From NCBI GenBank assembly GCA_944320845.1, contig CALUJA010000020.1:1-49342 (forward strand): DNA of 49,342 bases, in the 5' to 3' direction. Numbering within the stretch: position 1 is the first letter of the stretch; each line of letters begins with the position of its first letter. Below, piece after piece: positions 1-9,364 of the stretch. Position numbers and translations under genes: made by a program. The notes below the pieces were generated by a model, which saw only the letters and a program-made list of their open reading frames with translations, was not told the origin of the DNA and searched no databases. The DNA is from an uncultured Phocaeicola sp. Its GTDB lineage: Bacteria; Bacteroidota; Bacteroidia; Bacteroidales; Bacteroidaceae.

Positions 1-139
1 AAGCACGACTGAAACCCTTGTAACTCAATTCTATCACTATTTCTTTCCGCATTTCACTTTTTTGTAGTAACTTTGTCACACAAATATAAGGCTTGTGTTT
101 TGAAAAGCCGCACGATTGGCCGTTTTATTTCAAAAAAGA

Positions 140-172
140 AAAGGCCCGGCTTATTCCTGCCGGGCCTTTTTT
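140..172. terminator. Bidirectional rho-independent terminator
   Basis: An 11-bp perfect inverted repeat (AAGGCCCGGC-type arm at 140-150, its complement at 159-169) has an A-run on the left and a T-run on the right. It lies just past the stop of the leftward META-domain gene and should end it. Positions 1-139 hold no gene that I can support. Confidence 0.75.
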
Positions 173-195
173 CAGTCAGCACAATGACTGTCTTT

Positions 196-978
196 TTACT
201 TTTTATCCAGCACGACCAGTTCCTGTCCGTCTTCATCCGACAGTACCAACATGCCCTCTTCATCGAATCCGAAACGACGGACGCTGCCGAGCGCCTCCAG
301 AATCTGCCGTTCCGTATCCATGTCCGGACAGGCCATCATGGTAGAAATCATCTGCGAAAACTGTATGGAGTTCGGCACTCCCTCTTCCTGACTGAATCCG
401 CCGTTCACGATGTTGCAACCCGCATTTCCGTGCACGCGCATCCCGGCGGTATCGAAAGCAAGGAAAGGCGTGTTTTCCATCAGTCCCAGTTCCGCTCCGT
501 TCACCGAAATAATGTTCCATTCCCCATTCAAGTCTTCCACCGACACCTGTGGCTGCTGGCGTTTCTCCAGAGTCATGACCGTTTTTCCGCCGGCATCACT
601 GAGCGACAACGAAGTCTTGTCGCCGCTGCACGCCGTCACCTGCTCAAGAGCAGCAAGCACTTTACGCTCCGTCTCCATATCCGGACACATCATCCTCGTG
701 GCAGCGACCGAACTGAAACGAATCTTTTCCGGCCGGACAGAATCATATTCCAGACTTCCCATTATCCGGTTGCACCCGGCGTTACCGTAAAGACGCTTGG
801 CTTCCACATCCAAACCCAGATACGGAACATTCTCCGCCACCACTTTCTCGCCGTTTATTTCTATAACATTCCATTCACCCGAAAGATCTGTCGCTGAAAC
901 AGCCTTGCTTCCCGCCGCACAACTCCCCATTGCCAGCAAGAAACTCACAACCGCAATACTTAAAAAAAATTTTTTCAT
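196..978 (-). CDS. Double META-domain lipoprotein
   Basis: A 260-residue exported protein. The N-terminus is a lipoprotein signal (hydrophobic stretch, then a Cys at about residue 20 after MGS). Two tandem META (DUF306, HslJ-like) repeats follow, at about residues 30-135 and 147-258. Each has the W-N-V/I-x-x-I-N-G start, a Y/H-GNAGCN turn and a MxCPDxxTER segment, so the protein looks like an internal duplication. META proteins are linked to heat and envelope stress in other bacteria; no reaction is known. It is transcribed alone, leftward, from a -7 box at 1011-1018, and ends at the 140-172 hairpin. Family assignment is firm; the role is unknown. Confidence 0.85.
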   Translation of the reverse strand: MKKFFLSIAVVSFLLAMGSCAAGSKAVSATDLSGEWNVIEINGEKVVAENVPYLGLDVEAKRLYGNAGCNRIMGSLEYDSVRPEKIRFSSVAATRMMCPDMETERKVLAALEQVTACSGDKTSLSLSDAGGKTVMTLEKRQQPQVSVEDLNGEWNIISVNGAELGLMENTPFLAFDTAGMRVHGNAGCNIVNGGFSQEEGVPNSIQFSQMISTMMACPDMDTERQILEALGSVRRFGFDEEGMLVLSDEDGQELVVLDKK

Positions 979-1010
979 GCTTTATCAATTTTATTTTTGC
1001 TTTATGTTTA

Positions 1011-1018
1011 CAAAAATA
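1011..1018 (-). promoter_or_regulatory. -7 box for META-domain gene
   Basis: On the minus strand this reads TATTTTTG, matching the Bacteroides -7 consensus TAnnTTTG. It lies 32 bases upstream of the ATG at 978. I see no clear -33 TTG at the usual spacing. Confidence 0.5.
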
Positions 1019-1060
1019 CGGATATATTCCGAATACTGCTTCCAGTTTGGAATTATTTGT

Positions 1061-1068
1061 TATCTTTG
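1061..1068 (+). promoter_or_regulatory. -7 box for the 1119 gene
   Basis: TATCTTTG matches TAnnTTTG exactly and lies about 50 bases before the ATG at 1119. It is divergent from the META-gene promoter, so one 140-base gap serves both. The -33 element is not obvious. Confidence 0.6.
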
Positions 1069-1118
1069 CACCAGAACGGTAGCGTTTACCGGGCAATAAT
1101 GTTCAATATCTTAAGCAA

Positions 1119-2312
1119 ATGAGTAAAGTATTAATCATTGGTGCAGGCGGCGTAGGGACCGTGGTTGCACACAAAGTGGCCCAACATCCTGAAGTATTTA
1201 CGGAAGTGATGATTGCAAGCCGTACCCAGTCTAAATGCGACGCGATTGTAAAGGCAATCGGCAATCCAAACATCAAGACCGCTAAGGTAGATGCAGACAA
1301 TGTAGACGAACTGGTGGCTTTATTCAACAGTTTTAAACCCGAAATCGTTATTAACGTAGCGCTTCCATACCAGGATCTGACCATCATGGAAGCATGCCTG
1401 AAGTCTGGAGTCAATTATCTGGACACGGCGAACTATGAGCCGAAAGATGTTGCACACTTCGAATACAGCTGGCAATGGGCTTACAAGAAACGCTTTGAAG
1501 AGGCTGGCCTGACCGCCATCTTGGGATGCGGCTTCGACCCGGGCGTAAGCGGTGTCTATACTGCCTATGCCGCCAAGCATCACTTCGATGAAATCCAGTA
1601 TCTGGACATTGTAGACTGCAATGCAGGCAACCATCATAAGGCGTTTGCCACAAACTTCAATCCGGAAATCAACATTCGCGAAATCACTCAGAACGGACGT
1701 TATTATGAAAACGGCCAGTGGATTACCACCAAACCGTTGGAGTTCCACAAAGACCTGACTTATCCAAACATCGGTCCGCGCGACTCTTACCTGCTCTATC
1801 ACGAGGAACTGGAGTCACTTGTCAAGAACTTCCCGACCATCAAGCGCGCCCGCTTCTGGATGACATTCGGACAAGAATACCTTACCCACCTGCGAGTAAT
1901 CCAGGATATAGGCATGGCAAGCATCGAGCCTATCAACTATAATGGCATGGAGATTGTTCCGCTGCAATTCTTGAAGGCCGTACTGCCGAATCCGCAAGAC
2001 CTGGGAGAGAACTACGAAGGAGAAACTTCCATCGGTTGCCGCATCCGCGGAATCAAAGACGGGAAGGAGCGCACTTATTATGTATACAATAACTGCTCTC
2101 ATCAGGCGGCCTACAAGGAAACAGGCATGCAAGGCGTAAGCTATACTACGGGAGTTCCGGCCATGATTGGCGCGATGATGTTCCTCAAGGGGCTGTGGAA
2201 ACGTCCGGGAGTATGGAATGTGGAAGAATTTGACCCCGATCCGTTCATGGAAGAGCTGAACAAGAACGGACTGCCCTGGCATGAAGTGTTTGACGGAGAC
2301 CTGGAACTTTAA
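1119..2312 (+). CDS. Saccharopine dehydrogenase family; probable carboxynorspermidine synthase
   Basis: A 397-residue cytosolic oxidoreductase. An N-terminal Rossmann fold opens with the dinucleotide motif IGAGGVG (residues 6-12). The family's catalytic/dimer region follows, with the conserved GCGFDPGVS segment near residue 136-144. Length and motifs fit the saccharopine-dehydrogenase-like group that contains carboxynorspermidine (carboxyspermidine) synthase. That enzyme reductively condenses aspartate semialdehyde with a diamine using NADPH in spermidine synthesis of gut Bacteroidetes. The assignment to that reaction rather than lysine metabolism is inference from family knowledge. The partner decarboxylase is not in the window. 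bcp follows 31 bases downstream and recA after that, the usual order in Bacteroides. Confidence 0.8.
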   Translation: MSKVLIIGAGGVGTVVAHKVAQHPEVFTEVMIASRTQSKCDAIVKAIGNPNIKTAKVDADNVDELVALFNSFKPEIVINVALPYQDLTIMEACLKSGVNYLDTANYEPKDVAHFEYSWQWAYKKRFEEAGLTAILGCGFDPGVSGVYTAYAAKHHFDEIQYLDIVDCNAGNHHKAFATNFNPEINIREITQNGRYYENGQWITTKPLEFHKDLTYPNIGPRDSYLLYHEELESLVKNFPTIKRARFWMTFGQEYLTHLRVIQDIGMASIEPINYNGMEIVPLQFLKAVLPNPQDLGENYEGETSIGCRIRGIKDGKERTYYVYNNCSHQAAYKETGMQGVSYTTGVPAMIGAMMFLKGLWKRPGVWNVEEFDPDPFMEELNKNGLPWHEVFDGDLEL

Positions 2313-2343
2313 TTTATTTCTTGATTTCTTATAATTACAGACT

Positions 2344-2793
2344 ATGAATGTAGGCGACAAGGCTCCTGAAATACTGGGCTTGAACGAGAAAGGCGAAGAA
2401 GTTCGTCTGAGCGACTATAAAGGGAAAAAGGTGGTTCTTTATTTTTACCCGAAAGACATGACCTCCGGATGCACGGCCCAAGCCTGCAACCTGCGCGACA
2501 ATTATGCCGCGCTCCGTCAGGCAGGCTATGAGATAATAGGAGTAAGCATCAACGATGCGAAATCGCACCAGAAGTTCATCGAGAAAAATGCTCTTCCCTT
2601 TACCCTGATTGCCGATACCGACCTGAAGCTGGTGCAGGAATTCGGAGTATGGGGCGAAAAGTGCATGTACGGACGCAAATACATGGGCACATTCCGCACC
2701 ACCTTCATCATCAATGAAGAGGGTATCATAGAGCGCATCATCGCTCCGAAAGAGGTGAAGACCAAAGACCATGCGGCACAAATCTTAAAGTAA
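2344..2793 (+). CDS. bcp: Thioredoxin-dependent thiol peroxidase (Bcp/PrxQ)
   Basis: A 149-residue peroxiredoxin that reduces H2O2 and organic peroxides in the cytoplasm, with thioredoxin as donor. The Prx active-site segment contains peroxidatic Cys43, with a second Cys at residue 48, the five-residue spacing of two-Cys PrxQ enzymes (TSGCTAQAC). The catalytic Arg lies in the C-terminal half (FRTTF). Length is typical of the family. It sits between the saccharopine-dehydrogenase-like gene and recA with short gaps and is likely co-transcribed with both. Confidence 0.93.
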   Translation: MNVGDKAPEILGLNEKGEEVRLSDYKGKKVVLYFYPKDMTSGCTAQACNLRDNYAALRQAGYEIIGVSINDAKSHQKFIEKNALPFTLIADTDLKLVQEFGVWGEKCMYGRKYMGTFRTTFIINEEGIIERIIAPKEVKTKDHAAQILK

Positions 2794-2822
2794 CAGATAC
2801 AGTTTTTTTAGTATACGACTAT

Positions 2823-3872
2823 ATGGCGAAAAAAGACGAATTAGAGTTTGAGGGCGGAGTGGAAAACGCTTCGAAGCCTAATAACAGCGAGAAGCTTAAA
2901 GCCCTTCAGGCGGCGATGGACAAGATTGAAAAAAGTTTTGGCAAAGGTTCCATCATGAAGATGGGCGACAACCACGTTCAGGAAGTGGAGGTCATCCCCA
3001 CGGGATCCATCGCACTGAACGCGGCTTTGGGCGTAGGAGGCTACCCCAAGGGACGCATCATCGAAATCTACGGACCGGAGTCTTCCGGTAAGACAACGCT
3101 TGCCATCCACGCCATAGCCGAGGCACAAAAGGCAGGAGGCATTGCCGCATTCATCGATGCAGAGCATGCTTTCGACCGTTTTTATGCGGCCAAACTGGGG
3201 GTGGACATTGACAATCTGTGGATTTCACAGCCAGACAACGGCGAGCAGGCCCTTGAAATAGCCGAGCAGCTTATCCGTTCGTCGGCGATTGACATTATCG
3301 TAATCGACTCGGTTGCCGCCCTGACTCCGAAAGCGGAGATTGAAGGCGACATGGGAGACAATAAGGTAGGTTTGCAGGCCCGCCTGATGTCGCAGGCTTT
3401 GCGCAAGCTTACGTCAGCCATCAGCAAGACCAACACCACCTGTATCTTCATCAACCAACTGCGTGAAAAGATTGGCGTGATGTTCGGCAATCCCGAAACC
3501 ACCACCGGAGGCAATGCACTGAAGTTTTATGCCTCTGTTCGTCTGGATATCCGCAAGGGACAACCCATCAAGGACGGTGAGGATGTCATCGGAAACCAGA
3601 CCCGCGTGAAAGTTGTGAAGAACAAAGTCGCGCCTCCGTTCCGCAAAGCCGAATTCGACATCATGTTCGGCGAGGGCATTTCACACAGCGGAGAAATCAT
3701 CGACTTGGGTGCCGATTTGGGTATCATCAAGAAGAGCGGCTCGTGGTACAGCTACAACGACACGAAGCTCGGACAAGGACGCGATGCCGCCAAGCAATGC
3801 ATCCAGGATAATCCCGAACTGGCCGAAGAGCTTGAGGGACTTATCTTCGCGGCACTGAAGGATAAAGAATAA
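2823..3872 (+). CDS. recA: Recombinase RecA
   Basis: A 349-residue RecA, full length. It forms filaments on single-stranded DNA, carries out ATP-dependent strand exchange and triggers LexA self-cleavage. The Walker A motif GPESSGKT is at residues 84-91. The Walker B-type strand [10 protein letters not shown] and the DNA-binding L2 segment with the Gly-rich [12 protein letters not shown] are also present. The gap after bcp is only 29 bases with no clear promoter, so it is probably expressed from the upstream promoter. A strong hairpin follows the stop. Confidence 0.98.
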   Translation: MAKKDELEFEGGVENASKPNNSEKLKALQAAMDKIEKSFGKGSIMKMGDNHVQEVEVIPTGSIALNAALGVGGYPKGRIIEIYGPESSGKTTLAIHAIAEAQKAGGIAAFIDAEHAFDRFYAAKLGVDIDNLWISQPDNGEQALEIAEQLIRSSAIDIIVIDSVAALTPKAEIEGDMGDNKVGLQARLMSQALRKLTSAISKTNTTCIFINQLREKIGVMFGNPETTTGGNALKFYASVRLDIRKGQPIKDGEDVIGNQTRVKVVKNKVAPPFRKAEFDIMFGEGISHSGEIIDLGADLGIIKKSGSWYSYNDTKLGQGRDAAKQCIQDNPELAEELEGLIFAALKDKE

Positions 3873-3892
3873 AGCTTTCTCCATATCAAACG

Positions 3893-3940
3893 AAACGAGC
3901 GGCGGAAATCTTGCAGACAAGGTACCGCCGCTCGTTTTCT
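3893..3940 (+). terminator. recA terminator
   Basis: A perfect 13-bp inverted repeat (arms 3893-3905 and 3925-3937) with a 19-base loop is followed by TTTTCTTTT. It ends the rightward recA run. The rest of the gap to 4211 shows no supported gene; the open frames there lack a start site and resemble no family. Confidence 0.85.
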
Positions 3941-4211
3941 TTTGCAACAAGGGCCTTATGGAAAGGGCAAGGAGATTCTGCCCCCGCAAGCACCCGAATC
4001 CGCAAAGGCAACGCCGTTTTTTCATGCAGGCAAAAAAATCGTTCCGCCCTACCCTCCGACTTTTTCCCGGCATCTTCTCCCCGTGCCGCCTGCACCAAAG
4101 CAGAGCAAACATGCCATTGCCCGCTTATTTTCTTCACCAAAATTAGAATAAGCCAAAATATTCCCTTATATTTACTCCCTGAAAAAGAAAAGACTCGTAA
4201 GACACTGCTTT

Positions 4212-5162
4212 ATGAAACCTTTGCACAAATTTTTTATAACCTTGGGATGCTGCCTCCTTGCCGCAGCCGTACACGCACAAAACATACCCTACCGTTTCGC
4301 AACCCGCGCTGAAGCGCAGATGCTGATTACGGACATAGACAATTATACCCGAAACTGGAACCAGTTTGACATTGATGTGCGCCTGCAAAAACAAGAGGGA
4401 AGAAAGTCGCAGCTGCTGACACTGGCCATGAATGAAACGCGCAACTGGGCCGACAAGGATAAGGAAAGGGTAAACAAGGCCATGAAGGAAATCGCGGCAC
4501 GAATAGGGAAAAACAAGTTTGTCCTGCCTTTCCCGAAAGAGCTGGTACTGGTAAAGACCTCGATGAAAGAGGAGAACAATATGCCGGGATATACACGCGA
4601 AAACTGGATTGCCATCGGAGAAAACACCTTAAACAGTATCCCCGACGACAGCTTGCAGTACCTTCTGTGCCACGAGATATTCCATATCCTGACGCGCACC
4701 GACGCAACCTTCAGGCGCGACATGTATCAGACAATCGGCTTTACGGTGCTCGACCGTGACATTCTCTTTCCCGCCGACATGATTGAAAGGCGTATTTCCA
4801 ATCCCGACATCAGCCGCTACGACAGTTACGGGAGCTTCACAATAGACGGAAGCAGACAAAACTGCACCGTATTGATGTATACCGACCGTCCTTACGCGGG
4901 AGGAAAACTTTCCGAATACGCCCAAGTGGGCCTCATCCCGTTGAACGAGCAGTTCATCCCCTTGCAGATAAACGGGAAAACGGTTGTCTATCCGCTCGAC
5001 AAGGCGGAGGACTTCCATATCCAGATGGGAAAAAACGCCCCTCACGCAAGCTGTCCCGAAGAAATACTGGCTGATAACTTTGCCTGTACGGTACTGAACA
5101 AGGCTTATATGCCGAACCCGGAGATTGCCGAACAGATGCGAAAGATTCTGTCAAAGAAGTAA
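4212..5162 (+). CDS. Secreted HExxH zincin-like protein, unknown function
   Basis: A 316-residue protein with a clear signal peptide (Lys/His N-region, LGCCLLAAAV core, cut after AHAQ, about residue 23). Residues 154-158 read HEIFH, the zinc-binding HExxH motif, inside a helix LLCHEIFHIL. A third metal ligand could lie in the region after residue 160 or near the C-terminal EILADNFAC segment. It is therefore probably a periplasmic or surface metalloprotease or zincin-fold protein, but I recognise no named family. It is a single gene. Its stop lies only 3 bases from the convergent stop of the rRNA methyltransferase gene, so the two transcripts may overlap. Confidence 0.75.
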   Translation: MKPLHKFFITLGCCLLAAAVHAQNIPYRFATRAEAQMLITDIDNYTRNWNQFDIDVRLQKQEGRKSQLLTLAMNETRNWADKDKERVNKAMKEIAARIGKNKFVLPFPKELVLVKTSMKEENNMPGYTRENWIAIGENTLNSIPDDSLQYLLCHEIFHILTRTDATFRRDMYQTIGFTVLDRDILFPADMIERRISNPDISRYDSYGSFTIDGSRQNCTVLMYTDRPYAGGKLSEYAQVGLIPLNEQFIPLQINGKTVVYPLDKAEDFHIQMGKNAPHASCPEEILADNFACTVLNKAYMPNPEIAEQMRKILSKK

Positions 5163-5165
5163 GCC

Positions 5166-6563
5166 TCACAATACCGGCTTGAAATCTTCCGGCAGATAGC
5201 CGCTGCGGATGCGCCACTCCTGAGGATAAAGATTGTTTGCCCGGTTTCCGACATTCTTGGCAAAGCCCAGCATGCGGTTCCGATAAGCCAGCAACACATA
5301 TCCCTTGGGGGCAGAAGCGTCCAAGGCTATGGCTTCTTTGCGCAGATAGGCAACGGCCTGCTCATATTCCAGTTCCACAACCGGAAAAGCATCGGGGCTC
5401 AGAGCCGTGCTCATCGCTAACGGATGCGCCGGAATCCAGTCCTTCCCTTTCTGCTCTGCAAGCATTATGCCTCCATGCAGCACGTGAAGTGCAGACTGCA
5501 AGCTTGTATAAAAGTCATTATGCCTTGCCGGAAAAGCCTTTGCCTTCCCGTCGCCGACCGTAAACACATATTCTTCGTCCTGTTTCACCCACTCCCTCAA
5601 GGATTTCGGAAAGGGGACAGCCTGCTTTTTGTCCGTCGGCCTCTTTTTCTTCCCTGGCTTGAATGCCGGCAGGCAAGTGTCTTCGCCGGTTTTGCGAAGA
5701 GCAGCCAGGAAGAAGCCCTCGCCCTTGACACGGTGAGGAAGAAACCGATAGACCGGAAACCCGCTCTCCACAAGATTCCCCTCTATCATCCAGTCCGCAT
5801 CCACCTGAACAGACAGCGGCTCTGCCCCAAGCTCCCGGAATATCCACGCGACATTATCCTCGTTTTCCTCCCGGTTAAAGGTACAGGTGCTGTATACCAA
5901 CAGACCGCCGGGCTTCAAGCAACCCCAAATATCATGCAGAATACGGCGCTGGCGCTGCCAACAAACATCCACATTGTCCACACTCCACTCTGCCACCGCC
6001 CCTTCATCCTTGCGGAACATCCCTTCACCCGAACAGGGCACATCGGCCAAAATCACATCGAATGCAGGGCCAAGCGCAGCAAAGTCGGCAGGATTATTGT
6101 TTGTCACCACCACCGAAGGATGTCCCCACTTAATCAGATTTTCCGCCAATACTTGCGAACGGGGACGAACCACTTCATTAGCCACCAGCAGACTGCCTTC
6201 GGGCAAGACGGCACGGGCAAGCGTAGACTTTCCGCCCGGGGCGGCACAAAGGTCGAGTACGGTCACCGGAGAATCGACATACTGGCGAAAGACCTGTTCC
6301 ACAAACATCGACGACGCTTCCTGCACGTAATAACAGCCGGCATGAAACAGGGGGTCGAAGGTGAATGCAGGACGGGCAGCCAGATACCATCCTTCCTTAC
6401 ACCAGGATACCGGTGCCGCATCCAGCGGTTTCCCAGACCATTTGGCAGCATTCATGCGAATGCTGACCGGCGCTTCTCCACACAAGGCAGCACATAAGGC
6501 CTCACACTCTTTCTCTCCCATCAGACGGCGGGTACGTTCTACAAAATCAGCAGGCAAATTCAT
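5166..6563 (-). CDS. RsmF/NOL1-family rRNA cytosine-C5 methyltransferase
   Basis: A 465-residue RNA m5C methyltransferase of the NOL1/NOP2/Sun family, acting on 16S rRNA with S-adenosylmethionine. The SAM motif DLCAAPGGKST starts near residue 104. The two family cysteines are present: Cys177 in the DVPCSGEGMF motif IV and the catalytic Cys227 in YSTCTF motif VI. A C-terminal extension of about 150 residues matches RsmF-type enzymes rather than the shorter RsmB. It is the last gene of the leftward metA operon, starting 18 bases after the zinc-ribbon gene. The exact target base is inferred, not shown. Confidence 0.88.
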   Translation of the reverse strand: MNLPADFVERTRRLMGEKECEALCAALCGEAPVSIRMNAAKWSGKPLDAAPVSWCKEGWYLAARPAFTFDPLFHAGCYYVQEASSMFVEQVFRQYVDSPVTVLDLCAAPGGKSTLARAVLPEGSLLVANEVVRPRSQVLAENLIKWGHPSVVVTNNNPADFAALGPAFDVILADVPCSGEGMFRKDEGAVAEWSVDNVDVCWQRQRRILHDIWGCLKPGGLLVYSTCTFNREENEDNVAWIFRELGAEPLSVQVDADWMIEGNLVESGFPVYRFLPHRVKGEGFFLAALRKTGEDTCLPAFKPGKKKRPTDKKQAVPFPKSLREWVKQDEEYVFTVGDGKAKAFPARHNDFYTSLQSALHVLHGGIMLAEQKGKDWIPAHPLAMSTALSPDAFPVVELEYEQAVAYLRKEAIALDASAPKGYVLLAYRNRMLGFAKNVGNRANNLYPQEWRIRSGYLPEDFKPVL

Positions 6564-6581
6564 AAGTCACAATCCGTTTAA

Positions 6582-7535
6582 TCATTCGTTCAAAGCTCCG
6601 CAATGCGGGCATATACCCTTCTTCCGCATCTTGGCCCCGCAGGCTCCACAGGCATAAGGATACCGTGAGGCCCGGCGCAACCACCAGATGCACCCTACCG
6701 TATAGGCCGCAAAACAAAGATAAGCCAGATATATCCAGGCATAAGTAAAGAATATGTATAGGAATATACAGGCCGATGCCAGTCCGGAAAGATAGAAAAG
6801 AGCCACTTCCGCCCGCGTCTGACGGAATATATCGTCGACAAGGGCTATTCCGAACAACACGATAAGCCATACACAAAGTACGAAAAGCCCCAGGATGAAA
6901 GGCTGTTCAAAAGGGTTAAGAGAAGGCGCATAGTAATACCGCTGCCATATCAGCGGCATGAAACTCTGCAAAGTGTTATAGAGTGTCGCGGCGAATGCAA
7001 GCAGCCAGGAAAGAATGACAGGGAACATACTGTCAATATCATTGGCCCATACCAGCCTGAGCTGCTTGCGGCGGATGGCGCGCACCACAGTCCAAAGAAA
7101 AAATATCCCCAGCACAACGAAAAAAGCAAGGGTGCGCCGGCTGCTGAACCAATGGACAGCCTGCGATATGGGGTCGACGGGAACGATGTTTTCCAATAGC
7201 CTATGCTCCTGAATCCACCCCATAGTGCTCTGGTCGCGCGCTACCTTTACCCAAAACGAATCGACCGAATCTTCCGGATGAACGGCATATTCGGCCACAA
7301 CCAACTCATCTCCCCGGCATACGGGCAGGGAATCGGTAAACGGCAACTCGTGCAGCCACAGCGTATCAGCCGTGACCCGGAAATTACTGTTCAGGTCATA
7401 CGGACGCATGTCCGGCACGCCAGCCAAGGAATCGGCTTCCGTCTGAAACTTGCCAGACTGCATTTCTCCCCGATGGCAGGCGACAACAAGCCAAACGACC
7501 AACAGCAGCAGCGGGAAAGACCTTATAGCACGCAT
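6582..7535 (-). CDS. Membrane lipoprotein with C-terminal zinc ribbon
   Basis: A roughly 317-residue protein of unknown role. The start at 7535 is preferred over an in-frame ATG at 7550: GGAGGGG precedes it by 5 bases and the upstream U32 gene stops just before it. It has a lipoprotein-like signal (LVVACHRGE) and an exported domain of about 120 residues with an SH3-like pattern (DTLWLHELP...WVKVARDQ...GWIQEHRLL). About four or five membrane segments follow (roughly residues 125-285). The C-terminal tail is a zinc ribbon, ACGACG...CPHCG. The topology would place the ribbon in the cytoplasm. It is embedded in the metA operon. Confidence 0.7.
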   Translation of the reverse strand: MRAIRSFPLLLLVVWLVVACHRGEMQSGKFQTEADSLAGVPDMRPYDLNSNFRVTADTLWLHELPFTDSLPVCRGDELVVAEYAVHPEDSVDSFWVKVARDQSTMGWIQEHRLLENIVPVDPISQAVHWFSSRRTLAFFVVLGIFFLWTVVRAIRRKQLRLVWANDIDSMFPVILSWLLAFAATLYNTLQSFMPLIWQRYYYAPSLNPFEQPFILGLFVLCVWLIVLFGIALVDDIFRQTRAEVALFYLSGLASACIFLYIFFTYAWIYLAYLCFAAYTVGCIWWLRRASRYPYACGACGAKMRKKGICPHCGALNE

Positions 7536-7537
7536 GT

Positions 7538-9364
7538 TTACCCCTCCCATACTTTCATTTGACAGGACTTACAGTCAAACTCCAGGCGGAACCGCCTTCC
7601 GTCTCCACTGACCAGATAAAACGGTTCACGGTAAGGCGGGCGTGTTTTATGGTGTACAGGACACCACCCCATGCTGTAGCGCAGGCAGTGGCGACAGAAC
7701 ATCAGCGCAGCTCCACCGGGCGGTTCCTTTTCAAAAGCCGGTGCAATCCGCCCCACCCCGTGGGCCCGATAAAACTTCTCGGCTTCGCGATTCATCACAT
7801 TGCCCAGATAAGTCAGCTCACGCAATGGATAAGGATGGGAAGTGTCAGGCATACGGGCCGTTTCCTGCCGGTAACGGATACGCCGCACACGCAGCAGCGC
7901 CTCGATACCACGGCGGCGCAGGTCGGCCACCTCGGAGGAAGGGATAAACCATCCGGATGACAACCGGATTTCTATGGCGGCCGCTTCAAACGGCGTATTG
8001 CCCAACTTGCCCAGTTGCAGGCGCAAATTGTCCGTTTGGTCAGTATGAGCCTGCTCTTTGATACGGGCCAAAACGACGCTTGCCCGCATCCCGTCTTCAT
8101 CGCGCAAGGCAAGCGTGAAGCCGAAAGCGTTCTCCTCCAGCTCCATCCATATCCGGATGCGCCGTTCAGCGGACTTCCGCTGCATCTGGCGCTCAAACTC
8201 CTGGTCGTAGTTGCGGAACAAACGGGTACGCGGCAAGACCTCCGGCATCTCTTGCGGAAAGAGTCTGTTGCCTTCCACACGATTCACCCGAAAGCCGCAC
8301 AGCTTGCCCGACCGGTCCAGATAGCACAAACCGTCGCCATTGGCAAAGGGCTTTACGCCTGCCACCGTAAGCCAGTTCCGTCCGACCTCCTTCACCGTCC
8401 CCATTTCCTCGCCCAAAGATTTGGGAGTGTCGAAAGACCAGATATCTTTTCCCCGTCCATGCAGCAGGTAGTCGGTAAACCCACGGCTGAAACTCTTGTC
8501 AAGCTGCGGGCGGAATCCCAGTCTGGTTTCTCCGGATGAAGCCCGAACATATTCTTTGCGCCGGCCGAACAGCTCGTCCAGCTTACGGCGGTAATAGGCG
8601 GTCACGTTCTTCACGTAAGATACATCCTTCAACCGCCCTTCTATCTTCAGTGAAGTGACTCCGGCATCCAGCAGTTCCTCCAGATTGCCGCTGCGGTTCA
8701 TGTCCTTCAACGAGAGCAGATGCTTTCCGCGAACGACCATCCGTCCGTCGGCATCCACCATATCGAAAGACAGACGGCAGAACTGCGCGCATTCGCCCCG
8801 GTTGGCGCTGCGTCCGTAGCATGCCTGGCTGGCGTAGCACTGTCCGCTGTAACTTACGCACAAGGCCCCGTGAACAAAGACTTCGAGCTTCACTTCAGGA
8901 CAAGCGGCATGTATCCGCGCAATCTCAGAGACACTCAGCTCGCGGGCAAGAACTACCTGCAGGAATCCCGCCTGATAAAGAAAGGAAACCTTGTCGGCCG
9001 TGCGGTTATCCATCTGCGTACTCGCATGAAGCGGTATCGGCGGCAGATGCAGGCGGGTGATTCCCATATCCTGCACTATGAGAGCGTCCACTCCCATCCG
9101 GTACAAATCCCAAACCAACGCTTCGGTATCGGCCAGCTCGTCGTCGCGCAAAACGGTATTCACCGTCACATAAATCCGTACATTATATATATGTGCATAG
9201 CGCACCAAGGCAAAAATATCTTCCAATGAGTTCCCGGCAGCGGAACGCGCCCCAAACCGAGGCGCGCCGATATACACAGCATCCGCCCCGTGGCGTATGG
9301 CCTCAAGTCCGCACTCCAGATTACGCGCCGGAGCCAACAGTTCTATCGGTCGTTTATCGGTCAT
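7538..9364 (-). CDS. Peptidase U32 family protein (RlhA/TrhP-like)
   Basis: A 608-residue U32-family protein. Despite the name, characterised bacterial members hydroxylate RNA: RlhA makes 5-hydroxycytidine in 23S rRNA and TrhP acts on tRNA. The U32 core spans about residues 8-290 with the signature cluster C169, C176, C182, C192 and C196. A C-terminal domain ends in FDCKSCQMKVWEG, so several Cys could hold an Fe-S cluster. The length is closer to RlhA (about 650) than to TrhP. The start ATG overlaps the metA stop by one base (TAATG), giving translational coupling. Assignment to one substrate is not possible from this sequence alone. Confidence 0.85.
   Translation of the reverse strand: MTDKRPIELLAPARNLECGLEAIRHGADAVYIGAPRFGARSAAGNSLEDIFALVRYAHIYNVRIYVTVNTVLRDDELADTEALVWDLYRMGVDALIVQDMGITRLHLPPIPLHASTQMDNRTADKVSFLYQAGFLQVVLARELSVSEIARIHAACPEVKLEVFVHGALCVSYSGQCYASQACYGRSANRGECAQFCRLSFDMVDADGRMVVRGKHLLSLKDMNRSGNLEELLDAGVTSLKIEGRLKDVSYVKNVTAYYRRKLDELFGRRKEYVRASSGETRLGFRPQLDKSFSRGFTDYLLHGRGKDIWSFDTPKSLGEEMGTVKEVGRNWLTVAGVKPFANGDGLCYLDRSGKLCGFRVNRVEGNRLFPQEMPEVLPRTRLFRNYDQEFERQMQRKSAERRIRIWMELEENAFGFTLALRDEDGMRASVVLARIKEQAHTDQTDNLRLQLGKLGNTPFEAAAIEIRLSSGWFIPSSEVADLRRRGIEALLRVRRIRYRQETARMPDTSHPYPLRELTYLGNVMNREAEKFYRAHGVGRIAPAFEKEPPGGAALMFCRHCLRYSMGWCPVHHKTRPPYREPFYLVSGDGRRFRLEFDCKSCQMKVWEG

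Noticed and set aside
3911-4312. Open frames after recA, plus strand
   Set aside because: Overlapping frames in three phases, low complexity, no start signal; they run into the secreted HExxH gene.
5424-6497. 357-codon open frame on the plus strand
   Set aside because: Antisense to the rRNA methyltransferase; no family features.
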